Assembly (NCBI GenBank): GCA_020722725.1
Contig: DYKG01000023.1
Coordinates: 1 to 55,730 of the forward strand
Direction: 5' to 3'
Source of the DNA: Candidatus Methylomirabilis sp.
GTDB taxonomy: Bacteria > Muiribacteriota > Ozemobacteria > Ozemobacterales > Ozemobacteraceae
DNA: 55,730 bases
Every line of letters begins with the position of its first letter. Position 1 is the first letter of the stretch. The notes below the pieces were generated by a model. The model was not told where the DNA came from and did no database searches. It saw only the letters and a list, made by a program, of their open reading frames with translations. Positions 26,698-35,834 of the stretch are shown here, in pieces. Both the position numbers and the translations under genes were made by a program.

Positions 26698-27348
26698 TCA
26701 ATAAGTCAGAATGGTTTTCCATTCACCATCTTTGTAGCGACATACGGTGCCGCCAACCGAACCCACCCAGATGCTGTCGCCTTTAACTTTAAGCGAATGA
26801 ACGCTTACTGAAGGCAGGCCATTCTTTTCATTGTGGGTGATCCAGTTTTCCCCGTCGAACTGAGCAATTCCTGAAGGAGTGCCGACCCAGATATTTCCGT
26901 TGCGATCGATGGCCAGATCTCTGATGACATCATTGGGTAGCCCATCTTTGGTCTTGAAATTCCGCCATTCTTTTCCCTCGAGGTTGCATGAAGAAAGGCC
27001 TTCATTGGTGCCAAGCCAGATTCGACCATTTTTCTCATCGATACTGATGCAGGTTATGTAATCAGAAACCAGACCGTCGTTAATCGGTGGGCTGGTTCTT
27101 GTATTACGGTTGGTAAGGTTTTTCACCTCTTTTCCATCGTGAATCATCAATCCATCACCGTAAGTGCCGACCCACAAAGTGTCATCCATAACCGCATAGG
27201 CTCGATTATAGGTATTAAGCAGCGAATCTTTGCGGAAATACTTCATCCAGTTGCTTTCAGCATAGATTGTTCCCGGAAAAAAGAACATGCTCATCAGGCT
27301 GAGAAGCACGAAAAGAAAGAACCAGCGGGGATTTGTCTTTTCCATCAT
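26698..27348 (-). CDS. Small exported two-component-regulator-type propeller protein
   Basis: 216 residues, signal peptide about 1-30 (ends GTIYAESN). Four blades carry the Reg_prop pattern: LWVGTYGDGL, IWLGTNEGL, IWVGTPSGI and IWVGSVGG. In hybrid kinases such blades form a sensor of about 14 repeats; here only a partial propeller stands alone with no kinase. It may need a partner or dimerise to close. GAGG precedes the ATG by eight bases. It is followed directly by the hypothetical gene. Confidence 0.75.
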   Translation of the reverse strand: MMEKTNPRWFFLFVLLSLMSMFFFPGTIYAESNWMKYFRKDSLLNTYNRAYAVMDDTLWVGTYGDGLMIHDGKEVKNLTNRNTRTSPPINDGLVSDYITCISIDEKNGRIWLGTNEGLSSCNLEGKEWRNFKTKDGLPNDVIRDLAIDRNGNIWVGTPSGIAQFDGENWITHNEKNGLPSVSVHSLKVKGDSIWVGSVGGTVCRYKDGEWKTILTY

Positions 27349-27528
27349 TTGGTCTGCCTCGATTTTTCTAAATTCTACCTAATCTATCGGAATACGCCCG
27401 CCAAAATTTATACTCAAGCTCATACTGTTTTTCTCAAGGGCGTGCATTCTACTGCGACAAAAATGAAATTTCGCCAGCCCCTTCCGCTATGGGTTGATGA
27501 GCTTGGGAAGGCATTCTGGTATAACCTG

Positions 27529-28173
27529 TCAATCAAATAGAGGAACATTCAGAGCCACGTTGCCCTTCGCCCCCTGAATTTTCACATCCGAAATAACGGG
27601 CAAAGGCTTTTTGGGCCCAGGTTTAAACAGATGAAAGGTCGATGCGGCATTGAAACGGTGGCTTACTTCAGTCTGTTGACCTGGTTCGAAACTCACATAA
27701 GGAAACGTCACCTTTTTCAGGCTTCTTGCAAAGCCATAAAGACGATCAAAGCGCATTGTTACCTCGATTTTCAAAACACCCGAGGGAACGTTGTCTATTG
27801 CTTTTTCGTAAAAAGCAGTAAAATCTTTTCCCAGACCGTTTGACCAGGTATGAACAAACTCTTTTGTTGGTATTTCTCTTTCAACCAGCGGGATGTTGCC
27901 CCGATATTCTCCATTGATGTACAGCTTCCCATATTCGGGCAGGCGCTCAGGGTTTGTGCCGGTGTAAAAAATTCTGATTTTCAGATTTGATTTCTGCAGG
28001 GCGTTGTATTTTAATTCCGGGTCGTGCAGACTTGCACCGCATTCGGGACAGTTCATCGCCAGGCTGGAAATGTCGCTCGCATGGCAATGTGGGCATTCAG
28101 CTGCCTGTAGCCCGATATGGCTGAAGAAAGCCAATAAAATCAAAATCAGAAGTGTTGCCTTTATTTTTTTCAT
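27529..28173 (-). CDS. Exported zinc-ribbon protein, unknown function
   Basis: About 214 residues from the ATG at 28173 (MKKIKATLLILIL), with earlier in-frame starts at 28182 or 28194 possible. A signal peptide (to about residue 22, GLQAAEC) is followed at once by a zinc ribbon, CPHCHASDISSLAMNCPECG. The remaining 160 residues are a beta-rich domain (LYINGEYRGNIPLVEREIPT, VTFPYVSFEPGQQTEVSHRF). A zinc ribbon outside the cytoplasm is unusual. The first Cys after the signal could alternatively be a lipidation site. No family recognised. Confidence 0.65.
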   Translation of the reverse strand: MKKIKATLLILILLAFFSHIGLQAAECPHCHASDISSLAMNCPECGASLHDPELKYNALQKSNLKIRIFYTGTNPERLPEYGKLYINGEYRGNIPLVEREIPTKEFVHTWSNGLGKDFTAFYEKAIDNVPSGVLKIEVTMRFDRLYGFARSLKKVTFPYVSFEPGQQTEVSHRFNAASTFHLFKPGPKKPLPVISDVKIQGAKGNVALNVPLFD

Positions 28174-28287
28174 CTCTGTCATTCTTATCGGCATTTTTTC
28201 TGGTTGTCGCAATGATGTTTTCGCAAACCTGTGTATTCATTAAAAGTTGGTTGATACACGCCGATAAAAGCAGTATCAGGAGAAAAA

Positions 28288-28452
28288 ATGATGAAAGCTC
28301 TTATCGTATGGTTGGCCGGCTTGTATTCAGTATCGCTAATTGGCTTTCTTATCTACATAAGAAAAGGCTTTCTGCAGATGACGGGCGAAGGTTCCATGCC
28401 ATTCTTTGGCTTTGACGCGTCTGAAGAAAAGATCGAAGAGGATAACTTTTAA
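28288..28452 (+). CDS. Small single-pass membrane protein, 54 residues
   Basis: ATG at 28288 with AGGAG five to nine bases upstream. The product has one membrane helix (about residues 4-23, IVWLAGLYSVSLIGFLIYI), a basic turn (RKG) and a short cytoplasmic acidic tail (SEEKIEEDNF). It stands alone 68 bases before the next gene. The good ribosome site plus sensible topology argue for a genuine small protein. Confidence 0.6.
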   Translation: MMKALIVWLAGLYSVSLIGFLIYIRKGFLQMTGEGSMPFFGFDASEEKIEEDNF

Positions 28453-28520
28453 AAGAAAATAGTTGCGTTGCATTTGATGAAGCACTAAGATAAATAATAA
28501 TTTATTTATCTGGTTGAACC

Positions 28521-29135
28521 ATGCCCTCTGATACAAAGTTCGAATTCATTCTGCAGTTCGAAAAGATTCTTGGCGATATGAAGCGCAAGAATCCTGAAAC
28601 CTATGGGCGCAATGTTCAGTTTCTCAGTGTTGAGTCCATGGAAACTGTTCGTCCAATTTTGCAGAAATTTTTCCCTTCAGATAAAGAATTGATTGATGGC
28701 TTGAACCGCAAAGACATCGATCTGATGCTGTTGCGAATTTTGAGGACTGAAGTGGTCGGGCTTCAGGATGAGGGCGAAAAGCTGGTTCGCAAAGCAAAAA
28801 ATATTATTGGTAAGTTTGGCTTTCTGCCGCCCGTCGAATTTTTTTATGGTTACAATGGAGCCGAGCTTTTTGAAGCGATGCTCGACCGGATTTACAAAAA
28901 CCTGCGAAAAAAAGGCAAGCCCCAGAGTCTTTCTGAAATATGGCACCGCTTTTCTTCGCCTTTGATAGCAAGTTTTGAATTGAAGAATGTTTTTACCAAA
29001 GACCTGTTGTTTAAAATTCGTCAGCGTTTGAAAAATTACCTCGAGAAAGATCCGCGTTTTTATCTTGATGCGAGAAGCCCGAAAAAACTCTATGTAACCC
29101 TTACTGAATGGGGCGAAGCTGAGTTTCTTGACTGA
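28521..29135 (+). CDS. Hypothetical helical protein, 204 residues
   Basis: No recognised domain. Soluble, charged and largely helical, with several basic clusters (RKKGKPQS, KIRQRLKNYLEKDP). No signal peptide. It precedes the PP2C phosphatase gene by 12 bases on the same strand, so it may act in the same pathway. Function unknown. Confidence 0.7.
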   Translation: MPSDTKFEFILQFEKILGDMKRKNPETYGRNVQFLSVESMETVRPILQKFFPSDKELIDGLNRKDIDLMLLRILRTEVVGLQDEGEKLVRKAKNIIGKFGFLPPVEFFYGYNGAELFEAMLDRIYKNLRKKGKPQSLSEIWHRFSSPLIASFELKNVFTKDLLFKIRQRLKNYLEKDPRFYLDARSPKKLYVTLTEWGEAEFLD

Positions 29136-29147
29136 TCGGGGCGAAAA

Positions 29148-30551
29148 GTGAGAAACAGCCTGAAGATATTTAGTTTTCTCGGGCTGTGTCTTGCATGCAT
29201 TGCGGTTTTATATTGGTCGGCACCCGCTACAGTTGTAAATCTTCTGGCCTCTCTAATGCTTTTGCTTGCTCTTATCCTTGGGGGCAAAGCCTGCCTCGTC
29301 GACCAAAAAAACCTTAAAACCATCTGTAATTTTTATCAACAGGCCCATTCTCTTGATGAAATGATGCTTCTTGGCACCGAAAGGCCTTATCAGAAAATTC
29401 TCAAGGTTGTTGTCGATCTTGGTGGTTTTGACTGGGCGGTACTCTTTTTAATGGATTTCGATTCCGATTCTTTCTTCGTTGCCGGCAGCTATGGCATCTC
29501 AGAGAAAGAATTTGGCAGAATCAGGTTCGATGAAATCGAGGATTCGCCAGACAATCTGCAGCTCTCTTTGCGCCTTCTGGAACATGCTTTTCGTAAATTT
29601 GCGATAAAAGGTGCTCTGGCTGGCGCTGCCATCGAGAAAAACGATACGTTTTACGGCTGCCTTCTAGTTGGGCGATATGATCCAGAGGCAGTTCTTACCG
29701 AAGCCGATAACCTTCGATTGAGTATTTTGTCCGATCAGATTTCCATCAGTCTGCATAACTATCAGATGCATCAGGAACTGGCTCTTAGAGCGCAGCAGCT
29801 TGATGAAAGCCAGCAACAGCTTAACCGGGAACTGAAAATGGCAAAAATTGTTCAGGAAAGTGCCATTACCTTATTGCCACCACAATTCCCCGGCATCGTC
29901 TGCTCTTCCATGGTCAGGCCCGCACGTTTTGTCGGCGGAGATTTCCTGAAATTTTACCCTGATTTCGAAAATCGAATAATGTCGGTGCTGGTTGGCGATG
30001 TTTGTGGAAAAGGGGTTCCCGCTGCCCTGATTCTATCTGTTGTTCTGTGCCTCTTCCAGGAGAAAAGAGATCTTTGGGTCAGCCCGGAAAAATTGATGAC
30101 CGAGGTCAACCATGCGTTGAAGGAATTCCTTGGCCCGGATTCAAATTTCAATTCATCGGCATTCTTCGGTAATTTCAATGTTTCAGACCGTTATTTTACC
30201 TATGCCAGTGCCGGACATGATTTTCCATTGTTTTACCAGCGAAATGGCGATCGATTGATACCTCTTGAGTCAACGGGAACCCTTCTGGGAATTTTTTCTG
30301 AAAGCACTTTTAAATCAGGGAAACTGCAGCTCGAACCGGGTGATCGCATATTTTTTTATTCAGATGGTCTGGTAGATTTTTTTGAGCAGCTCGAAAATGT
30401 TGAAGATGGTTTTCAGATGTTGCAGAATTTTATTTTTGACCGGCGACACAAAAAGCCGAAACTTATAGTTAATGAAATTCAGGCTCTGGTCGAGAAAGAA
30501 AAAAACGAATTAAAAGACGACATTACTCTTGCAATCGTTGAATTAGCTTGA
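29148..30551 (+). CDS. Membrane GAF-PP2C (SpoIIE/RsbU-type) serine phosphatase
   Basis: 467 residues from a GTG start. Two membrane helices at the N-terminus (about 7-24 and 26-46), a GAF-like domain (about 55-205), a coiled linker (about 210-240) and a PP2C domain (about 245-467). Metal motifs: FVGGDFLKF, VGDVCGKGVPAAL and the late DDITLAIVEL. Such phosphatases act on phosphorylated anti-sigma antagonists. It is the second intact member of the family in the window and is followed 15 bases later by a secreted peptidase gene. Confidence 0.9.
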   Translation: MRNSLKIFSFLGLCLACIAVLYWSAPATVVNLLASLMLLLALILGGKACLVDQKNLKTICNFYQQAHSLDEMMLLGTERPYQKILKVVVDLGGFDWAVLFLMDFDSDSFFVAGSYGISEKEFGRIRFDEIEDSPDNLQLSLRLLEHAFRKFAIKGALAGAAIEKNDTFYGCLLVGRYDPEAVLTEADNLRLSILSDQISISLHNYQMHQELALRAQQLDESQQQLNRELKMAKIVQESAITLLPPQFPGIVCSSMVRPARFVGGDFLKFYPDFENRIMSVLVGDVCGKGVPAALILSVVLCLFQEKRDLWVSPEKLMTEVNHALKEFLGPDSNFNSSAFFGNFNVSDRYFTYASAGHDFPLFYQRNGDRLIPLESTGTLLGIFSESTFKSGKLQLEPGDRIFFYSDGLVDFFEQLENVEDGFQMLQNFIFDRRHKKPKLIVNEIQALVEKEKNELKDDITLAIVELA

Positions 30552-30566
30552 TTAGAGACCAGGTGC

Positions 30567-33221
30567 ATGAAGTTAAGACAGATCATTGTTCTGCTGCTTT
30601 TTTTGTTCTTATCCTCCTCTGTTGGTGCCGCCGGGAAAACAGTTTATGATGGCACCTTTCTTTTGCGTCAACAAGGTGCCGAACTTGATTACCAGCTGAA
30701 AAAGCAGTATCTTTCCCAGCCATCCCGCCGACTGGCGTTGAAAAATCGCGAAAATTTGCTGCTAAACCAGTCTGAAGTGGGTTTTCAGGTTTTCAATTTT
30801 GTTTCAGGCACCTATGAGTATAAAGCCGGTGATTTTGTTGCAGAAGGCGAGCATTGCAGAGTTTTTCTTGAGAAATCATCAGTCAATGCCTGGGGTGACC
30901 AGACGGCTGAAATTCTCGGCCAGATAGTCAAAAACTTTGACGGCAAGGTTTTTCCAACGGTAACCGGATGGTTTGGTATGCCCGTAATTCCCAGAGAGTT
31001 TTTTCTTGAGGATGACAAAATTTTCATTTTTCTCGTAGATATCAAAGACCGGTTTTCTGACGGCTATATTGCCGGATACTTTGATCACCGCGATCTTGAG
31101 GGTTTGTTCGGCAATCAGAAGCCATTGTTTTTCATGGATATCAATCCGGGCAGTCCTGGCAATGCCGATGACAAATCCAATTCCTTTTTTCGTACGCTTG
31201 CTCACGAATTTCAGCACATGGTCAGCTTTTCGCGTCGATTCAGTCTGGGTTTGCCTCCGCAGCAGCGCTGGTTAGATGAAGGTTTCTCGATGTTCAGCGA
31301 ATTTGTTTTTTCGGGAAGGGTGGGGGAAACTTCTAAGATGCTGCCGCCAAGCCCACATTACGAAAGGTTTGTCGAAAGCCCTTCGGTAAACCTTTTCAGC
31401 AGTTCAAACAACAGCTGGTTTCATGAAGATCTGTTGTTTCGCCAGTATGGCGCTTCTTTTCTCTTCGTCACTTATCTGGTCGAAAAATATGGAGGAACAA
31501 CTTTAGCCGAACGCCAGGACTTTGTACGAAAAATAGTAGATTTCCCAGAATCCGGTGCAGATGGCCTTGACAGCTTTCTAAGGATGAACGGCAGTTCTCT
31601 GACAGAGGTTTTTCAGAACTGGTCGATCGCATGTTACACGAACGACCCGGCACTGAACCAGGGAAAATGGCATTTTTCAATGATTGAGACCGACAAAAAC
31701 GCTCAGACGCCACAATTGCCGATCAAGCCCATCAGGCACTATGTCTCAGCGCAGGCCGATTCCTTTGTCGGTGGCGATGGCAGCATAGTTCCAAATTCAC
31801 CCTATATTGAAGAATTCCATGGCGACAGCTCTATGAAGGTCAAGTTTATGTTTGAATCAGGAATGACGCCGGCATTGGCAATGCTTCATACTGATGGTTC
31901 TTTTATGTTTAAGCAATTGCAGGCCGGCACTGAAAAGGCAACGGCATTAGACCTGTCTCTTGCCGACATGCAGCGATTATTTCTGGTTCCGGTGGCGGTA
32001 AAAACAAATTTTATTGCAAACGAAAATTTAAAGTATTCATTTATTTCTGAGTCTGGCAACCTTCTTTTATATCCGGTTGCAAACCCGGCATTCAATGATC
32101 AGTTTGTGATCTTTCTTCGGTCAAGCCAGAAGTCTCTTGTGGCCACTCCAACCCTGCAGATTTCGCTAAATAACCTGGTCGACCGGCCGTTGTTTCAACC
32201 GGTTGACGAAGAACGTCGTATTTTTGCCGCCCACTACCGATTGCCTGCAAGCGGTCGCGGGCAGGCAATTTGCTATTCGGGCGACGATTCCTGCTCATTC
32301 AGTTTTTCAGCGATCAAAGCAAATGATGCCAGCGACGCCGGCAATCTCGAAATAAATTTAAGTTTTGCTGATGGGGCTGAGTCCTGTGCAATGATATGTC
32401 AGGGGGCTGTAGATTCGTCATTGCTGAGGTTAAATTTCATTGCCGGCCCCTGGGACGTTACAATGTCCGGAAAAACATCGGCGATGCTTGTCGTTCCAGG
32501 TTTAGAGCATATTGCAGGCCTTTCCGGACTTGGCATGGCTATGATAGACGATGGAAAAATCTGCTGGTATCCTGCAAATTTCGACGGCAAAAGCCTGCGT
32601 TCCACCATTTATTCGTCAGGGTGCTACGTGATTCTTCAGGATCAGGAAAAGCCAGTTTTAGAAAGATTTGAGATCAACGATTCAAGCTCTGGAAGCTTTC
32701 TTGAGATTCTTGCCCATGACCGCATCTCAGGAATAAAGGCCGATTCAGTTTTCTTAAAAATTGATGACCAATTGCTTTTAAAACCCGTTCAAATCGGGGA
32801 AAATCTTTTTCGTTTCAATCTTTCCATATTGCCTGGTGGTAATCACAAATTTGAAGTTCAGATTGAAGATCATGCGGGAAATTCTATCTCTGAGACCAGG
32901 CCGCAGGTTCTTGCCGGTCCGGTTGCCCTGCTTGATTCTTCTGTTTACCCAAACCCTGGCAGGGGAAAAACCAGGTTCAGGTTTGCCTTTTCCGGACCGA
33001 TAGATATTGTTTCTGCTTCGCTTAAAATTTTTGATACAAGCGGAGATCTGGTCAAAGAGCTTGGCTCAGTTTCGGCCGAAGTTGATTCGGTGACCGCAGA
33101 CTGGTCTGGTTGTGACGAAAATGGCAGGCAGGCAGCAAACGGGGTTTATCTGGCGCGTGCCAGAATTGTTACAACTTCCGGAACATTTAAAAAAATGTTT
33201 AAATTAGTGCGTTTGCGCTGA
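30567..33221 (+). CDS. Secreted M30-like zinc metallopeptidase with FlgD-like C-terminal domain
   Basis: 884 residues with a signal peptide (about 1-22, VGAAG). The peptidase domain shows HEFQH (His213, Glu214, His217) and a probable third ligand Glu238 in WLDEGF, resembling hyicolysin-type (M30) neutral peptidases. About 450 residues of beta-rich repeats follow. The C-terminal 95 residues match the FlgD Ig-like domain of secreted proteins (VYPNPGRGKTRFRFAF ... NGVYLARA), often linked to sorting or surface attachment. The stop is directly adjacent to the stop of the convergent gene. A paralogue lies at 35835. Confidence 0.82.
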   Translation: MKLRQIIVLLLFLFLSSSVGAAGKTVYDGTFLLRQQGAELDYQLKKQYLSQPSRRLALKNRENLLLNQSEVGFQVFNFVSGTYEYKAGDFVAEGEHCRVFLEKSSVNAWGDQTAEILGQIVKNFDGKVFPTVTGWFGMPVIPREFFLEDDKIFIFLVDIKDRFSDGYIAGYFDHRDLEGLFGNQKPLFFMDINPGSPGNADDKSNSFFRTLAHEFQHMVSFSRRFSLGLPPQQRWLDEGFSMFSEFVFSGRVGETSKMLPPSPHYERFVESPSVNLFSSSNNSWFHEDLLFRQYGASFLFVTYLVEKYGGTTLAERQDFVRKIVDFPESGADGLDSFLRMNGSSLTEVFQNWSIACYTNDPALNQGKWHFSMIETDKNAQTPQLPIKPIRHYVSAQADSFVGGDGSIVPNSPYIEEFHGDSSMKVKFMFESGMTPALAMLHTDGSFMFKQLQAGTEKATALDLSLADMQRLFLVPVAVKTNFIANENLKYSFISESGNLLLYPVANPAFNDQFVIFLRSSQKSLVATPTLQISLNNLVDRPLFQPVDEERRIFAAHYRLPASGRGQAICYSGDDSCSFSFSAIKANDASDAGNLEINLSFADGAESCAMICQGAVDSSLLRLNFIAGPWDVTMSGKTSAMLVVPGLEHIAGLSGLGMAMIDDGKICWYPANFDGKSLRSTIYSSGCYVILQDQEKPVLERFEINDSSSGSFLEILAHDRISGIKADSVFLKIDDQLLLKPVQIGENLFRFNLSILPGGNHKFEVQIEDHAGNSISETRPQVLAGPVALLDSSVYPNPGRGKTRFRFAFSGPIDIVSASLKIFDTSGDLVKELGSVSAEVDSVTADWSGCDENGRQAANGVYLARARIVTTSGTFKKMFKLVRLR

Positions 33222-35600
33222 TTATTTGGTGTAAGCCCCGAGTGCCCGTTGATATCTGGCTTTCTGAGCCAGAAATTCATCAAGCTTTTGTTTGGCCAGA
33301 GTTTGGTTGCCACCGGAGATAGCATTTACATAAGCTTTGTAGGCGGCTTCATAAGCGTTTTTAACCTTTTTCAAGTTCGGATGCATTTTGCTGTAAGGTA
33401 TTTTCTCAACGCTTGCAGATAGCCTTATGCCATAGGGATCACCCGACCCTGATGATGCCGCAGGTTTTACCGCAGCGGCTTTACTGGCTGGCAGAGTCTT
33501 CTGGTCTGCTGCCTGATAATTAGACAGGTAAACCGGTTGCGGTTCAAATTTTGCCGGTGCCTGAGCTACTTTCTTTTTGTAGCCAAACAGTTTCGCAATA
33601 CTGCCAAAAAGCTTTTCGCCAACGATACCGCCGACGATACTGCCTATCATTGTGCCAACAATGGGAATCGGAATCATCGAGCCAAGCATTGCACCGACGG
33701 TCGAACCTGCAGATTGGCCGGCAATGGCGACCGGGTCAAGAGACTTGATCGCGTCTTTAAAGCTCATTCCAGCTCCAAGATTGCCGCCAAGAGAGCCACC
33801 AACCAGGGCGGTCATGGTAGGAATCAAAGCTCCGGCTATGGTGCCAACAATTGGAATTGGAACAAATGTCTGAATCAGCGGGGTAACAACCTGGCCGGCA
33901 GCAGCGCCAAGCGAAGAGCCAACCACATTGCCTGCGAATTGCAATGAAGCAACCGACTTCAGGGCTGCCTTCATGCTGGGTTTTTCGCCATTCATTATCT
34001 GGCTCGCCAGATTTATGGCAATCGAGGTTCCGGCGGTCATCGCCAGGCTCTTGACGCTGAATGATTCTTTGATCGAACTGGCCGCATTCTGCAGGCCTAC
34101 CCCCAGAGCTTTTTTACTCTTTATTAGCGTTTCACTCAATCTCAGAGAGCGAAATTCTGAAGCGGTTTCATCAGAAAAGGCACGGCTGCCGTCAATCGCT
34201 CCGTCGATCTTTCCTTCGACCACTGCCTGTTTGTAAAGACTTTCTTTCCATTTATTGTATTCAGAAAGCTTGCTGTCATACTGAGATTTAAGCTGAGCCC
34301 GGGTGCTATCGTCGGCAGCGCTCAAATAAGCCTGCTGGGCATCATGAAGCTCTTTGTATTTAACTGTTGCAGTGCTGTCAACCGTTGTATATTTGGTGTT
34401 TTCAAGAAACTGCCTGATCATCTGACTGCGGTCTTCAGGATACTGCCTGATATAGTTATCGACAAACGCCCGGTAAGTCTGGGGTTTTGATGTTTCGAAA
34501 ACCTTTACGATTTTTTCATATGGGGCCTGAATTCGATTGCTGTTGAGAACGTCATAAAACAAAGAAGCATTTACGCCCTCAGTTGAAAGCATTGCCTGGC
34601 CGTTTTTGAGAAGGCCGTCGTTAGGCCCGGTAGTTACGCCCATATTTTCAAAAATGTATTTGTTGTCTGCGATATTTTTATGGGTTTTTATGCGCCATGA
34701 GGGATTCTCAGCGTTGTGATATTCTTTGGTTGACAGAGCTTCAATCGCCTCTGCCCAGCCTTCAGACAGGGCGAAACCTTCGTCGCTCACCGTGTTTTTT
34801 GAATGTGCGCCGTAATAATTGGTTTTAGGGTAATTGGGCCGTTCATACAGCTGATCCATGATCATGTGACCAATTTCGTGGGACATTACCGAAGCTGCAG
34901 ACGGATCCTGCATGCCGCCGTTGAATACTTCACTGTTTGGCGGAACTACCAGGCGATTGACATGCGAATTGTCGCGGTAGGCTAACTGTCCGTTGCCGGC
35001 TTGCTCGGCCATTACGAAACCCCGAGGGTCGTGGTAGATATTGCCTGAGTTGCCTACTTCCAGATATATGGGTTTTTTCAGATCGTTGGTAAGCCACTGG
35101 GCAAAAGCAGTATCTTTGGTTCCGGCAACCACATCTTTCTGGAGCTCGGCGATTTTGTAGTTTCTTGCTTCAACCTGCATGGCGACTGTTTGTCGAAGAC
35201 CTGGATTGTTTTCGATATAATTTTTCAGTTGAACATAGCGCGGGTCTTGAGTTGATAATGCTTTGAGCACCGGAACAGAATTGCCCATAAAGTCTTTGGT
35301 AGTTACCGAATGAGAAGAACCATCGGCCGGGGTAACGATTTTGAAATGTGCCATCTCGGCTTCCTGTGGAAGATGCTGCCGGGCAATCAGCTGGTTGCCA
35401 TCTTTAACCTTGTATTGACCGGTTGTCGGGTCAAAATCAGGCTTGATTACCTTTTGAACGTTACCGGCATCATCCTTGACGACATAGCGGATCCCATCGG
35501 TGGTGGCTTCAAACGAACCGGTGGCGGCGGCAAGAATGTTTGACCAGAAAAATGCAACCAATACAATTAATGTTAGTTTCGCCGACCTTAATTTCTTCAT
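33222..35600 (-). CDS. Secreted HExxH protein with glycine-zipper hydrophobic region
   Basis: 792 residues; ATG at 35600 with GGAGG six bases upstream (an earlier in-frame start at 35618 is rejected). Signal peptide about 1-26. The first 400 residues contain HEIGH (His241, Glu242, His245) and SEGWAEA downstream, a zinc-protease pattern. A charged coiled region (about 400-490) precedes two Gly/Ala-rich hydrophobic segments, each with PIPIVGT followed by small-residue zippers (about 585-680). The tail is basic and helical. Such zippers are typical of membrane-inserting proteins. No exact family recognised; a protease-coupled membrane toxin is only a hypothesis. Confidence 0.75.
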   Translation of the reverse strand: MKKLRSAKLTLIVLVAFFWSNILAAATGSFEATTDGIRYVVKDDAGNVQKVIKPDFDPTTGQYKVKDGNQLIARQHLPQEAEMAHFKIVTPADGSSHSVTTKDFMGNSVPVLKALSTQDPRYVQLKNYIENNPGLRQTVAMQVEARNYKIAELQKDVVAGTKDTAFAQWLTNDLKKPIYLEVGNSGNIYHDPRGFVMAEQAGNGQLAYRDNSHVNRLVVPPNSEVFNGGMQDPSAASVMSHEIGHMIMDQLYERPNYPKTNYYGAHSKNTVSDEGFALSEGWAEAIEALSTKEYHNAENPSWRIKTHKNIADNKYIFENMGVTTGPNDGLLKNGQAMLSTEGVNASLFYDVLNSNRIQAPYEKIVKVFETSKPQTYRAFVDNYIRQYPEDRSQMIRQFLENTKYTTVDSTATVKYKELHDAQQAYLSAADDSTRAQLKSQYDSKLSEYNKWKESLYKQAVVEGKIDGAIDGSRAFSDETASEFRSLRLSETLIKSKKALGVGLQNAASSIKESFSVKSLAMTAGTSIAINLASQIMNGEKPSMKAALKSVASLQFAGNVVGSSLGAAAGQVVTPLIQTFVPIPIVGTIAGALIPTMTALVGGSLGGNLGAGMSFKDAIKSLDPVAIAGQSAGSTVGAMLGSMIPIPIVGTMIGSIVGGIVGEKLFGSIAKLFGYKKKVAQAPAKFEPQPVYLSNYQAADQKTLPASKAAAVKPAASSGSGDPYGIRLSASVEKIPYSKMHPNLKKVKNAYEAAYKAYVNAISGGNQTLAKQKLDEFLAQKARYQRALGAYTK

Positions 35601-35834
35601 ATTTGCCTCCGATGCCACGGGTATTGTCTCTCATTATAGTCACAAAGAATATTTACCACAAGGTACCCCTGAAGTTGGTTTTCGTTGGGGCTTAAAGATG
35701 TTTGCCTTGAAGTTTTTGTGGCTCTTTACAAGCCTGAACAGGCAAATCATTTTTGGCTAAAAAAAGTCAGTGAAATTGCCGATTAGAAGAAGGAATAATA
35801 TTCTACCCAAATCCCACGAAAGACAGGGGAATGC

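Noticed and set aside
27139..27540. 133-codon plus-strand frame
   Set aside because: Half lies antisense to the propeller gene; no ribosome site or coding character in the rest.
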